Source: Candidatus Woesearchaeota archaeon (lineage in GTDB: Archaea; Nanobdellota; Nanobdellia; SCGC-AAA011-G17; JACPNG01). From it: a stretch of DNA of 61,841 bases. A model generated the notes under the pieces. It was not told the DNA's origin. It was given only the letters and a program-made list of their open reading frames with translations, and ran no database searches. Position 1 is the stretch's first letter. The number at the start of each line of letters is the position of its first letter. Positions 42,835 through 50,900 of the stretch are shown here, piece by piece. The translations under genes and the position numbers were made by a program. Where the stretch lies: positions 1 through 61,841 of the forward strand of contig JACPNG010000011.1 of NCBI GenBank assembly GCA_016185605.1. Direction: 5' to 3'.

Positions 42835-42866
42835 ATGGATTTATATTAAATATATCTCCAACGGAA
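42835..42866 (+). other. 23S mini-intron e, 32 nt
   Basis: CCGU (42829-42832) pairs with ACGG (42861-42864); bulges AGA (42833-42835) and AAA (42865-42867); the intron hairpin starts UGGA/UCCA. Joining gives gaccccgtag+aactttactg, next to the peptidyl-transferase ring. Very short for an archaeal intron. Confidence 0.85.
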
Positions 42867-43089
42867 AACTTTACTGTAGCATGTTGCTGCAGTGTGGAAT
42901 TTATTGTGCAGTATAGGTAGGAGTCGCTATGGCCTAGTCGCCAGATTAGGTCTAGACAAAATTGAGATACTACCCTTTAGATTCTATACTGCTCACCTAT
43001 GGGACACCGGCATGCAGACAGTTTGGCTGGGGCGGCACCCTGCTGAAAGGATATCAGCAGGGCCCAAAGGTAAGCTCATCCAGTTTAGA

Positions 43090-43137
43090 AAGAAACTTTT
43101 AGGAAAAGTTTCATCAAAATCCTAAGTTTCATAAAGA
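43090..43137 (+). other. 23S mini-intron f, about 48 nt
   Basis: Exon helix CCAG/CUGG, central helix UUUA/UAAA, bulges GAA (plus an A-A mismatch) and GAU, intron stem GAAACU/AGUUUC. Interior is a near copy of mini-intron c. The exact cut sites are uncertain by one or two bases. Confidence 0.75.
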
Positions 43138-43304
43138 TCTGGAGTAGAGCGCAAGAGCAAAAGCTTGCTTGACTGTGTCTTCCTCAGTAAGAGACGCAGG
43201 GGCGAAAGCCTGGTCTAGCGAACCTCTATACCTCTTTAATGGGGGTTAGAGATTACAGAAAAGCTATCTCGGGGATAATTGAGTTGTAGCGCCTGAGAGC
43301 TCAA

Positions 43305-43350
43305 AGAGCTTTTTCTTAAAAAGAAAAACCTCGGAAAAAGAAACGAGTAT
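43305..43350 (+). other. 23S mini-intron g, 46 nt
   Basis: It splits the near-invariant gagctcatatcgac of the peptidyl-transferase region. GCUC (43299-43302) pairs with GAGU (43345-43348); bulges AAA and AUA. Cuts one base earlier on both sides (43304-43349) restore the invariant sequence exactly. Confidence 0.85.
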
Positions 43351-43407
43351 ATCGACGGCGCTGCTTGCTACTTCGATGTCGGCTCTTCCTATCCTGGGCG
43401 TGCAGAA

Positions 43408-43480
43408 TTGTACGCAGGAAGAGAGAACTCAAGGTCTTTACTAAAAAAGTCACTTGACAATGCTCTTCACGATACTGTGA
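43408..43480 (+). other. 23S mini-intron h, 73 nt
   Basis: GCAG pairs with CUGU (43475-43478); bulges AAU (43406-43408) and GAG (43479-43481); exon helix GGGCG/CGCCC; interior stem gaagag/ctcttc. Joining gives gggcgtgcagaa+gcgcccaaggg, as in other archaea. Confidence 0.88.
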
Positions 43481-43543
43481 GCGCCCAAGGGTGAAGGGGT
43501 TCACTTATTAAAAGGGATCGTGAGCTGGGTTAAGTACGTTGTG

Positions 43544-44293
43544 ATTCCCACTGTAAGTTTTAGCCTTAATTGATTTATAGCGTCGACAAAACAAAACATT
43601 TAAATCCATTTAACTTAGTAACAACATGGAGTTGAATGCTAAGAATAACAGTAATATAGCATATATAATTAGTGCTTTAAGAGACGGTTGTTTTACTCAA
43701 CAAAACAGTAATTACATCTATAGAATCAGAGTTTATCAGAAGAATAAAATTTGGATAAACAGACTATCCAATATTTTAGAGAGTACTTTTGACAAAACAC
43801 CAAGAATAACCTTTGATAAAAGAAAGGGGATTTGGTGTTTAGAAATAAACTCTAAAACTATTTTTAAAGAGATAGTAAAGTTGAGCGAATATCCTGGAAG
43901 CCAGAAAGAATGGAAAACTCCTTCATGGATACTGAAATCCTCTAATGAGATTATCAAAAGCTACATAAAAGGGTTTTTTGATGCTGAGGGTGGAATTCCA
44001 CATATAGAAGAAAGAGAGATTGCACCAAAAGACATAAGGATTCATTTTTCACAAGGCAACAAGCAGTCTTTAAGCGAATTAAAGTCTCTAATTGAAAGAT
44101 TTAACATCAAGACTGGAAAAGTATGCGGACCATATTACAAAAAAGGATACAGCAATCCGCAGTATGTTTTAATGATCCATGGAATAAAAGAAATGATAAA
44201 ATTCTATAATTTAATCGGCTCTTTACATCCATTAAAAATCAAAAGATTTGAAATAATAAAACAGGCTAAATAAAACTTGCATGGGGACAACAA
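43544..44293 (+). other. 23S intron i, 750 nt, with endonuclease gene
   Basis: GUUG (43538-43541) pairs with CAAC (44288-44291); bulges UGA and AAA; intron stem UUCCCA/UGGGGA. Joining gives gttgtg+agacag, the conserved region that is also the target area of the I-CreI intron in chloroplast 23S. Confidence 0.95.
43626..44273 (+). CDS. LAGLIDADG homing endonuclease in 23S intron i
   Basis: The protein has 215 residues with motifs YIISALRDGCF (13-23) and YIKGFFDAEGGI (about 115-126). It is a relative of the enzymes at 3412 and 39866. TATA-like catttaaatcc at 43598-43608 lies about 20 bases before the ATG, again pointing to an intron-internal promoter. The interval to the next exon is only 20 bases. 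Confidence 0.92.
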   Translation: MELNAKNNSNIAYIISALRDGCFTQQNSNYIYRIRVYQKNKIWINRLSNILESTFDKTPRITFDKRKGIWCLEINSKTIFKEIVKLSEYPGSQKEWKTPSWILKSSNEIIKSYIKGFFDAEGGIPHIEEREIAPKDIRIHFSQGNKQSLSELKSLIERFNIKTGKVCGPYYKKGYSNPQYVLMIHGIKEMIKFYNLIGSLHPLKIKRFEIIKQAK

Positions 44294-44571
44294 AGACAGT
44301 ATGTATAATAGCTACTAGGTATGTTCAAGATCTGAGTGGAAGGACCCTTTAGTACGAGAGGAACAAGGGTTCGGCGCCTCTAGTCAACCTGTTGTCTGAC
44401 AAGGCAGGCAGGGCAGCCACGCGCTATGGGATAAGAGCTGAAAGCATCTAAGCTCGAAACCCTCCGCAAAAATAGATTCAGAGCACTTCCATAACAGAAG
44501 TTTGATAGGATTGGGGTGTAAGCTTCAAGGCAACGAGAAGTTCAGCCTGCAATTACTAACAGCTCAAAATA

Positions 44572-44586
44572 TGCCTTACTTATGCA
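44572..44586 (+). other. 23S precursor processing stem, 3' strand
   Basis: tgccttacttatgca pairs with 39388-39402 over 15 bp and closes the 23S precursor. Confidence 0.8.
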
Positions 44587-44703
44587 GAAATTATTTTATT
44601 TCTTGAATATTTTTTATAAGTAAAATCAATTTAATATAGTTAGTAATATCTAAATTAATTCCAGTTACAAAATATTTATAATAAACATCTCTTGTGTATT
44701 TTT

Positions 44704-45057
44704 ATGATAGAAACACAAAATAAAATTAAAAAGTTCAACGATGAAAGGGAATGGAGTGATCCATCTTCAATTAAAGACCTTCTTTTGAATATGAATGAAG
44801 AGGTTGGTGAGATGTGGAGCATCATTAAATGGGTTGATGTTCAAACACAGCAGAAATTAATTAAAGAAAACAAGGAAGAGGTTGAGAATTTTATAGGGGA
44901 CATGATATATTTAATTATGAAAGTCTCTTATTTGTGCGATGTTGACTCTAAGAAAGCCATAAATGATGTTTTAAATGAATATGAAAAAAGATTTCCTGCT
45001 GAAAAATCTAAGGGAAACCATGGAAACATTAAAGCTGGTGGGATTGACTTGAAATAA
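44704..45057 (+). CDS. MazG-like nucleotide pyrophosphohydrolase
   Basis: The protein has 117 residues from ATG 44704 (an in-frame TTG at 44692 is less likely). NDEREWSDPSSIKDLLLNMNEE ... EVGEMWSIIKW shows the four-helix MazG/RS21-C6 pattern; EEVGE and the later EEVENFIGDMIYLI supply the ExxE and ExxxD magnesium ligands. The family removes pyrophosphate from non-standard or excess NTPs. TATA-like aatatttata lies about 30 bases upstream. Confidence 0.78.
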   Translation: MIETQNKIKKFNDEREWSDPSSIKDLLLNMNEEVGEMWSIIKWVDVQTQQKLIKENKEEVENFIGDMIYLIMKVSYLCDVDSKKAINDVLNEYEKRFPAEKSKGNHGNIKAGGIDLK

Positions 45058-45153
45058 TTACTCCAATCTTAGATAATAATTAATAAATGGGATAATAAAT
45101 TCTATATTCTAAATCTTAATAAAGTTATTAAATGGTTATTTTCATATATTTCT

Positions 45154-46212
45154 ATGGATACTATTAGGGTTGCTTTTGATTTGTTTTATGATTTAATAAA
45201 ACCAGTTGTTTTTAAGTTAACAGATAAGGATCCGCAGACAGCCCATGAGTTGTTTATTAAATTCTGCAAGCTTATCCATAGATTTGGCTTAGAAGAACTA
45301 ATTTTAGACAATAAAAGAAATAATTCCATATTACCATTTGAATTATCCAATGCAGCTGGATTTAATAAAAATGGGGATATTCCTCCAACTGTTCTTAATT
45401 TTTTGGGATTTGAAAGAGTGGTTGTTGGCACTGTAACATATGATAGATGGGATGGAAACCCCAGACCAACAATTAGAAGATATCCAGAAACAGAATCAAT
45501 GGTTAACTGGATGGGATTACCTGGAGTTGGTGCTAAAGAGGTTGCGCAAAGATTAGCTAGTTATGGAAATCATGGAGTACCAATTACAATTAATATTATG
45601 TCAACTCCAGGAAAACAAGGGAATGAATTATTAAGAGATCTTGAAGGAACAATATTATCAACAAGGAATCTTAATTATGTTAATAGATTTGAGTTAAATG
45701 TTTCTTGTCCTAATACCCATGGTAAAAGTGGAGAGATGGATGCCAGAGATGAAAATCTTAGAATGTTAGATTATATGTTAAAAGTAATGGATAAATGTTT
45801 ACATCATTATCAAGAAGCTTACTTTAAAGTATCTCCTGATTCCACATCAGCTGATATTGATGATACTATAAATGTTGCAAAAGAACATAATATTAGAGGT
45901 GTTGTTATAGGAAACACAACAACACAGCATAATAAAAAGTATATTCCAATTTCTCCTATGATTAACGGAAAACAAGTTGGTGGCGCTAGTGGAAATGCTG
46001 TTTATACCAATTCATTAAAAGTGCAAAAAGCATATGATAAAAAAATAAAAGATATTGGAAAAGATTGGAAATTAATTGTATGCGGGGGAATCAACTCATT
46101 GGAAAGATTATCAGATAGATTAATGTATGGGGCTAATGGTATACAAATTTATACCCCATTAGTATTTTCAGGACCAAAATTGTTAAGAGAATTAAGAGGT
46201 TATAAAAAATAA
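45154..46212 (+). CDS. pyrD: Dihydroorotate dehydrogenase-like (class 2 type)
   Basis: The protein has 352 residues. NAAGFNKNGD (about 64-73) and ELNVSCPNTHG (about 177-187) bind FMN and orotate; VCGGINSLE and ANGIQIYTPLVF near the C-terminus form the phosphate site of the TIM barrel. An N-terminal helix (about 1-45) resembles the membrane-associated class 2 enzymes, which pass electrons to quinone. The Ser/Asn in the loop favours class 2 chemistry. Reaction: dihydroorotate to orotate in pyrimidine synthesis. No other pyr genes are next to it. Confidence 0.85.
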   Translation: MDTIRVAFDLFYDLIKPVVFKLTDKDPQTAHELFIKFCKLIHRFGLEELILDNKRNNSILPFELSNAAGFNKNGDIPPTVLNFLGFERVVVGTVTYDRWDGNPRPTIRRYPETESMVNWMGLPGVGAKEVAQRLASYGNHGVPITINIMSTPGKQGNELLRDLEGTILSTRNLNYVNRFELNVSCPNTHGKSGEMDARDENLRMLDYMLKVMDKCLHHYQEAYFKVSPDSTSADIDDTINVAKEHNIRGVVIGNTTTQHNKKYIPISPMINGKQVGGASGNAVYTNSLKVQKAYDKKIKDIGKDWKLIVCGGINSLERLSDRLMYGANGIQIYTPLVFSGPKLLRELRGYKK

Positions 46213-46247
46213 TTATTCCAATTCTAAGAAGCAAAGATTAATTTAAT

Positions 46248-46469
46248 ATGGAAAAAAGATTTCATGTATTAATAGAACAAGATGAAGACGGGGGATATAT
46301 AGGGAGAGTTCCAGAGTTGCAGGGATGTTTAAGCCAAGGCGATACTTTAGATGAACTAATGAGAAATATTAGAGAAGCTATTGAATTATGCCTAGAGGTT
46401 GAAAAGGGAGAAAAGTCTATTTCTGAAGAAGATATTAAATTTGTAGGTGTCCAAGAAATTACTGTATAA
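46248..46469 (+). CDS. hicB: HicB-type antitoxin
   Basis: The protein has 73 residues. FHVLIEQDEDGGYIGRVPEL then QGCLSQGDTLDELMRNIREA is the HicB partial RNase H-like fold. No C-terminal DNA-binding domain is present, the short form. Its stop overlaps the ATG of the following hicA (TAATG), so the two were translationally coupled. Confidence 0.88.
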   Translation: MEKRFHVLIEQDEDGGYIGRVPELQGCLSQGDTLDELMRNIREAIELCLEVEKGEKSISEEDIKFVGVQEITV

Positions 46470-46688
46470 TGAAACTTCCTTTATTATCTGCTAAGGAGCT
46501 TTGCAAGTTTTTGGAAAAAAATGGTTTTGAATTTATAAGGCAGTCATAGATTCTATAGACATTCTGATGGAAGAACAACTGTTGTTCCCATTCATTCTGG
46601 CAGAGATATAAAAAGAGGCCTTCTTAAAGGAATACTTGACGAGATAAGAATGAGCAGAGAAGAGTTCTTTAATAAATATAAGAAATAA
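46469..46688 (+). pseudogene. hicA: HicA-type toxin, frameshifted
   Basis: The first frame reads MKLPLLSAKELCKFLEKNGF then EFIRQS and hits a stop. A shifted frame continues GSHRFYRHSDGRTTVVPIHS, then GRDIKRGLLKGILDEIRMS and stops at 46688. Both parts match HicA (dsRBD-like RNase with the GSH catalytic histidine). An eight-base loss between repeats AGGCA is a likely cause: the text aaggcagtcat is what remains of an expected aaggcaaaaaggcagtcat. So the toxin is probably dead while the antitoxin stays intact. Confidence 0.8.
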
Positions 46689-47141
46689 TTATTCCAACCC
46701 CCAGTCATCACCTGCTGGTTTTCTTTCTTCATTTAATGTTCTTCTTTGTTTCATCTCTTGAGATCTAAAATAAACATCTCTATGAGATTTTAATCTTTTT
46801 AACTTGGCTATTAAAATATTTCTTATCTTGTCCCATAAAATCTTCTCAAAATCCTTGTCTTTTATCATATCTGGATAGACTGAAATGAAATCCACTCTTT
46901 CTTTATGGTAGATAGCTTGCTTTCTTTTCATAGCCCTTGTATACTCATTCTTGTCAGCCATCCCAAAATACTCTATAACAATATTAAAATCATCCAAGTA
47001 AAAATCAGGATGCCATATCTGCATCTTATTATCCAGAGAATCTTTTATTAAGATTGGTTTTTCATAGGTGAATCTAATCATTCTTTTCTTTAGAAATTCG
47101 AAAATTCTCTTTTCCCCGTCTGACTTGAAATTATAAGCCAT
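46689..47141 (-). CDS. PD-(D/E)XK-like nuclease family protein
   Basis: The protein has 150 residues. EKRIFEFLKKR, then WHPDFYLDDFNIVIEYFGM (about 43-61), give the E...PDF...ExxG order of small PD-(D/E)XK (DUF559/Vsr-related) proteins, with a following Lys-rich helix. It directly abuts the end of hicA on the other strand. It may be a chromosomal repair or defence nuclease; catalytic function is inferred. Confidence 0.6.
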   Translation of the reverse strand: MAYNFKSDGEKRIFEFLKKRMIRFTYEKPILIKDSLDNKMQIWHPDFYLDDFNIVIEYFGMADKNEYTRAMKRKQAIYHKERVDFISVYPDMIKDKDFEKILWDKIRNILIAKLKRLKSHRDVYFRSQEMKQRRTLNEERKPAGDDWGLE

Positions 47142-47218
47142 TATTCTATTATCAACTTATAATATAAAAAGATTTAGCTCAACGAAAGCAATATAAATCT
47201 TTGGTAAAATATTAAAAT

Positions 47219-47794
47219 ATGAGTAAAATTCCTAATCCTAAAGAAAGTAAACCTAGAGAAATGGATAGGTTTTATGGAGACGAAAGAGATTGGTTTTTGA
47301 GAAGAGGCATTTCCAGATTAGTTGTTACATCAGGAATTACAGAGAATATTCTAAAAGAACATCCCCAATTAGCTTCGGATATAAGAGAAAAATTAGAACA
47401 AATTTACCCAAAACTAGAATTTGAATCAGCATTATTAGCTATTAAACATCTTTACTTTTGTGTTCCAAAGGAATCTGAAAAATCAACGATAGAATTATCT
47501 GATATATGCTCTAGTTATTTTGTAGATTTAGTTAGAGGATTGTTTATATGCTCCTCTTTTGATTACAGCAAATTACCCTTAAACGAACTAGATTACTTAA
47601 AATTTCTTGGAGATGAAGTGGTTAAAAGACTTGAAAATATGGGGTATATCCAGATAGATAGTAGAGGGGAAGGAAATAGAAGAGAACCTAGAGCTTATTC
47701 TTTAACTGGGAAAGGAAGAGAACTTGCAACAATATTAATAGAACAAGACTCTAAAACCATGGGAAATTTTAAGAGAGAATGGTCTAGTAGATAA
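47219..47794 (+). CDS. Hypothetical protein with winged-helix C-terminus
   Basis: The protein has 191 residues. The N-terminal two thirds is helical and not recognised. Residues about 140-178 (LGDEVVKRLENMGYIQIDSR, then RAYSLTGKGRELA) look like the last helices and wing of a winged helix, as in PadR/MarR-like regulators. A TATA-like aatataaatc is 25 bases upstream. Confidence 0.55.
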   Translation: MSKIPNPKESKPREMDRFYGDERDWFLRRGISRLVVTSGITENILKEHPQLASDIREKLEQIYPKLEFESALLAIKHLYFCVPKESEKSTIELSDICSSYFVDLVRGLFICSSFDYSKLPLNELDYLKFLGDEVVKRLENMGYIQIDSRGEGNRREPRAYSLTGKGRELATILIEQDSKTMGNFKREWSSR

Positions 47795-47848
47795 TAATTT
47801 TTATTTACCAAACATAAGTTTTATAAGACTATATTTTAATATGGAATT

Positions 47849-48844
47849 ATGAGGATGAGAAGAAGGACCAAAGACAATATGATATTTATTTTGTTAATTT
47901 TATTAGTCGCTTCTATATTATTGAACACATTTTTATTCCAGGATTACCTAAATGAAAGAAATAATTATAATTTAGAAGAGATAATAAAGCAGACCACTCC
48001 TGCAGTAGTTTCTATATTTTCTCCAGACAAATCCGGATCTGGAATAATAATAACAAATGACGGCTATATAATAACAAACGAACATGTAATTTCGAAAGAA
48101 AAAAACATCACAATTTTATTGGCTGACAACAGAATTTATCAGGCAAATGTTACAGCATTGGATGATAAGACAGATATTGCCATACTAAAAATAAACGCCG
48201 ATAATCTTCCTGTAATAAAATTCGGGGATTCTGATAAAATTGAAGTCGGCCAGGATGTTATTGCAATAGGCCATCCTTATGGATTAGCTCATACAGCTAC
48301 TGTAGGAATTATCTCTGGAAAACACAGAAACAGAGGTCCAACACAATACAGGGATTTTATCCAGACAGACGCTTCGATAAATCCTGGAAATTCAGGCGGG
48401 CCTTTATTGAACACAAAAGGAGAGGTAATTGGATTAAACACTTTTATTGTCTCTGATACAAGAGCAGGAGAATTAGGATTTGCAATCCCGGTTAACGTCA
48501 TTAAAAGAGTATATAATGAATTATTAGAATATGGAAAGGTAAGAAGAGGCTATTTCGGGGTTAATGTTGCAGATATTGTTGACATAAACAAAACTACTGG
48601 GGAAGGAAGAATAGAAAAAGGAGCTGAAATAGTTAATGTTGAAAATAATAGCGCTGCGGATAATGCTGGATTAAAGATTGGGGATAAAATAATCGAAATT
48701 AATAATACAATAATAGAAAATCCAAATCATTTAAGGAATGAGATAGCTGATATATTTCCCGGAGAAAATGTCACTGTTACCATATTAAGGGATGATAAGA
48801 TATTAAATCTAAATATTAGCGTTGATGAAAGGCCTGATGAGTAA
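47849..48844 (+). CDS. HtrA/DegP-like serine protease with PDZ domain
   Basis: The protein has 331 residues. A membrane anchor (about 11-30) precedes a trypsin-like domain with His79 (TNEHV), Asp109 (KTDIAIL) and Ser182 (GNSGGPL). A PDZ domain fills about 235-325. It should sit outside the membrane and degrade or hold misfolded exported proteins. The start is ATG 47849 with gaat-spaced upstream sequence; a TATA-like tttataagac is about 30 bases before it. Confidence 0.93.
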   Translation: MRMRRRTKDNMIFILLILLVASILLNTFLFQDYLNERNNYNLEEIIKQTTPAVVSIFSPDKSGSGIIITNDGYIITNEHVISKEKNITILLADNRIYQANVTALDDKTDIAILKINADNLPVIKFGDSDKIEVGQDVIAIGHPYGLAHTATVGIISGKHRNRGPTQYRDFIQTDASINPGNSGGPLLNTKGEVIGLNTFIVSDTRAGELGFAIPVNVIKRVYNELLEYGKVRRGYFGVNVADIVDINKTTGEGRIEKGAEIVNVENNSAADNAGLKIGDKIIEINNTIIENPNHLRNEIADIFPGENVTVTILRDDKILNLNISVDERPDE

Positions 48845-48875
48845 GCCTTATATTATTTTCTAATCTAATTAAAAT

Positions 48876-49502
48876 ATGGATAAAAATAAAAAATTGATAA
48901 TGGTTGTGGAGAGAGATGTTCTTTTTGGTAATGGCCACTTTATTGGATTTAAACATAAGGATGATTTAGATTATATGCAGATTATACTATCAAATTATTC
49001 ATGGAGGGAAAGAGGCCCAGTAGAAGATGATACAAGATTAAAACAACCAACAGGCTATACTGTTATTATAAATCCCACGTTAAAGGAAATTTTTGTATAT
49101 CAAAGATCCACTAAAGATAAAGAATATATAGAAAAGAGACTTCAAGGTAAATATTCTTGGGGTGTTGGGGGTCATGTAGAAAAAATTGATGAGGAATCAG
49201 AAAATCCAATTACTACAAGTATTATGAGGGAATTAAAAGAAGAGGTTGAGATGAATAATAATTTTCGAGATCCAGAATTATTTGGATATATTAATTTAGA
49301 ACATGATGTGCATGCAGTTCATTTCGGACTTTTATATATAGTTAAAACTGAATCAAGAATTGTAAAGCCAAAAGATCCTGAGATTAAAACAGGAGGATTA
49401 AGACCAATTAGAGAATTAGAAAAAATTTGTTCTTCTGGAAAATTTCAAGTAGAAGACTGGTCAAGAGTTGCGTTACCTTATATAAGCCTCTTATCCAGAT
49501 AG
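48876..49502 (+). CDS. NUDIX hydrolase
   Basis: The protein has 208 residues. GGHVEKIDEE... MRELKEEVEM (about 97-125) is the NUDIX box with a few extra residues in the loop before REL. Upstream, YTVIINPTLKEIFVYQRS is the usual opening strand pair. The length and the text DHDYM-like N-terminus resemble the phosphoesterase family that acts on small nucleotides. Substrate unknown. Confidence 0.82.
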   Translation: MDKNKKLIMVVERDVLFGNGHFIGFKHKDDLDYMQIILSNYSWRERGPVEDDTRLKQPTGYTVIINPTLKEIFVYQRSTKDKEYIEKRLQGKYSWGVGGHVEKIDEESENPITTSIMRELKEEVEMNNNFRDPELFGYINLEHDVHAVHFGLLYIVKTESRIVKPKDPEIKTGGLRPIRELEKICSSGKFQVEDWSRVALPYISLLSR

Positions 49503-49540
49503 TTAGTAAGTTTTATAAACATTAATTCTAACAATATATT

Positions 49541-49852
49541 AGTAGGAAGGTATCTAACTTTCGGATATTATCTGAGGAAAGTCCATCCACCGTTATAGGT
49601 TGCTTCTGAAAAGAAGTCCCAGAAATGGGAGGCGACCGCTAAGAAACGACACGGCCTATTAGAGCCATGATGTTGCGAAGGTTTTAGCAATAAAACTGAG
49701 TTAACCAGCTGAGCATTTTAATAGGATGCGATGAAACGACGAGTCCCAACTGGTGCAAGTCTAAACGACGCTTAGTTGAATGTTAGGATGAACTTTCAAT
49801 GACCTGTTTTTACAGGCAGAGTTCAACAAAAGATGGCTTATGCCTTCCTACT
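49541..49852 (+). ncRNA. rnpB: RNase P RNA (archaeal)
   Basis: The 5' end gtaggaaggta pairs with the 3' end tgccttccta (helix P1). gaggaaagtccatcc is the CR-I signature, and acaaaagatggctta the CR-V end. gaaacgacacggcc and gatgaaacgacgag give the CR-II/IV core. TATA ttttataaac at 49511-49520 precedes it. With the protein subunits it removes 5' leaders from pre-tRNA. Ends are set from P1 and are approximate. Confidence 0.93.
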
Positions 49853-50591
49853 TCTTAAATAAATTCTTAAAGAAATTAATCATTTTTGAGAAGAACCCAA
49901 TTTTTTCCTCTTGAATTTCTTGTGTTTCCTCTTTAGTCTTATTTACTTCTTCAACCTCTTCTATTATTTTCTCAGTATTTTCTTCTGGTTTAAGTTCTTC
50001 CTGAGATTCTTCTATTCCGCATCCGGAAATATCCTCATTAAAGCATGTTCCATCCTCGCAATAGTCTTTTGTGCATTCATCTTTATCTTTACACTGTAAA
50101 CTAGAGGTGCATACAAATGTATGAATACACTTGCTACTTTTGCATTTATCTTCTGTAGTTGAGTTCTTATCGTCGCAGTCAATATCTTTCTTGCATTCTG
50201 GAATTATAATCAACTTACATTTATTCTCATCGCATTCATATCCTTTTGCACATTTACAATCCAGGCAGCAAGAATCTTTTTCCTCTTCATCGCATTTATT
50301 ATCCCCGCATACATAGACTGAAGAAGCTGTTATGTCTGCATAATTAATTTCAGGATCATCAGCATAGAATATTTCCAAGACTGTTATTTTTATCCCTTTT
50401 ATAATATTAGTCTCATCCAATCTCATTATTGCGCCCTGGCCATTTACTGACACTTTAATGGAGCTTGGACCTACACTTACTAATGTCACATTTTTTCCGC
50501 TAATGTCCATGTATTCATTTGATTTTAATTTATCAGCTAATGAAGGAGTAGTAAGAATTAATACAATTAATACGGGAATAATCCATTTCAT
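49848..50591 (-). CDS. Exported cysteine-rich surface protein
   Basis: The protein has 247 residues. A signal peptide (MKWIIPVLIVLILTTPSLA) and a beta domain (about 25-95) lead to repeated six-to-eight cysteine knots (CGDNKCDEEEKDSCCLDCKC and later copies to about 185), then an acidic linker and an amphipathic C-terminus FFKNLFKK. It resembles the dickkopf-type repeats of DPANN surface proteins. Its stop overlaps the 3' end of RNase P RNA on the other strand by about five bases. Confidence 0.75.
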   Translation of the reverse strand: MKWIIPVLIVLILTTPSLADKLKSNEYMDISGKNVTLVSVGPSSIKVSVNGQGAIMRLDETNIIKGIKITVLEIFYADDPEINYADITASSVYVCGDNKCDEEEKDSCCLDCKCAKGYECDENKCKLIIIPECKKDIDCDDKNSTTEDKCKSSKCIHTFVCTSSLQCKDKDECTKDYCEDGTCFNEDISGCGIEESQEELKPEENTEKIIEEVEEVNKTKEETQEIQEEKIGFFSKMINFFKNLFKK

Positions 50592-50627
50592 TTAATATAA
50601 ATATATTAACTTATTTTTTAATGTTTT

Positions 50628-50885
50628 CTAAGCCTTTTCATATATTATCCTTTGCAGGAATAAAATATACCAAAGAACCCCGTTAATCATAGTAACAACA
50701 GCTGAAAAGTATAATCCCAGGGAAATAAAAGATATTGTTAATGTAAATAGCCCAAGAAGAGTCAATAAAGAAGTCTGTAATACAATTAATCCCTTCTTTC
50801 TTACAAATCCATAATAGGCTTGCTGGGATAGTGAATAAGTGAATAATAAATTGCTCAAAGATACTGCTATGTCCTGCCATGCCAT
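50628..50885 (-). CDS. Small membrane protein, 85 aa
   Basis: I start at ATG 50885, since ggagg lies 6-10 bases upstream; the alternative ATG at 50897 would bury this site. Three hydrophobic segments (about 6-24, 32-55, 58-76) make it an integral membrane protein with a short basic loop. Function is unknown. Downstream of the 50901-51665 gene, probably co-transcribed. Confidence 0.6.
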   Translation of the reverse strand: MAWQDIAVSLSNLLFTYSLSQQAYYGFVRKKGLIVLQTSLLTLLGLFTLTISFISLGLYFSAVVTMINGVLWYILFLQRIIYEKA

Positions 50886-50900
50886 CTTATCCTCCAAATT

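Larger units (their letters stand above)
39403..44571 (+). rRNA. rrl: 23S ribosomal RNA (with nine introns)
   Basis: Conserved blocks are found from taggtggatgacttggctc through gaaaagagcctgaaacc, aaaggtagcgaaatgcctt, taaagacccc, tttagtacgagaggaac to the 3' end. The gene spans about 5170 bases; nine insertions totalling 2322 bases leave about 2850, normal for an archaeal 23S. Ends are set by the flanking processing stem and are approximate. No 5S gene follows. Confidence 0.96.

Noticed and set aside
42892-43125. 77-codon frame inside 23S
   Set aside because: Conserved rRNA exon plus mini-intron; not a gene.
44587-44703. Search for a 5S rRNA gene after 23S
   Set aside because: No 5S-like sequence seen; only AT-rich promoter DNA of the next gene.
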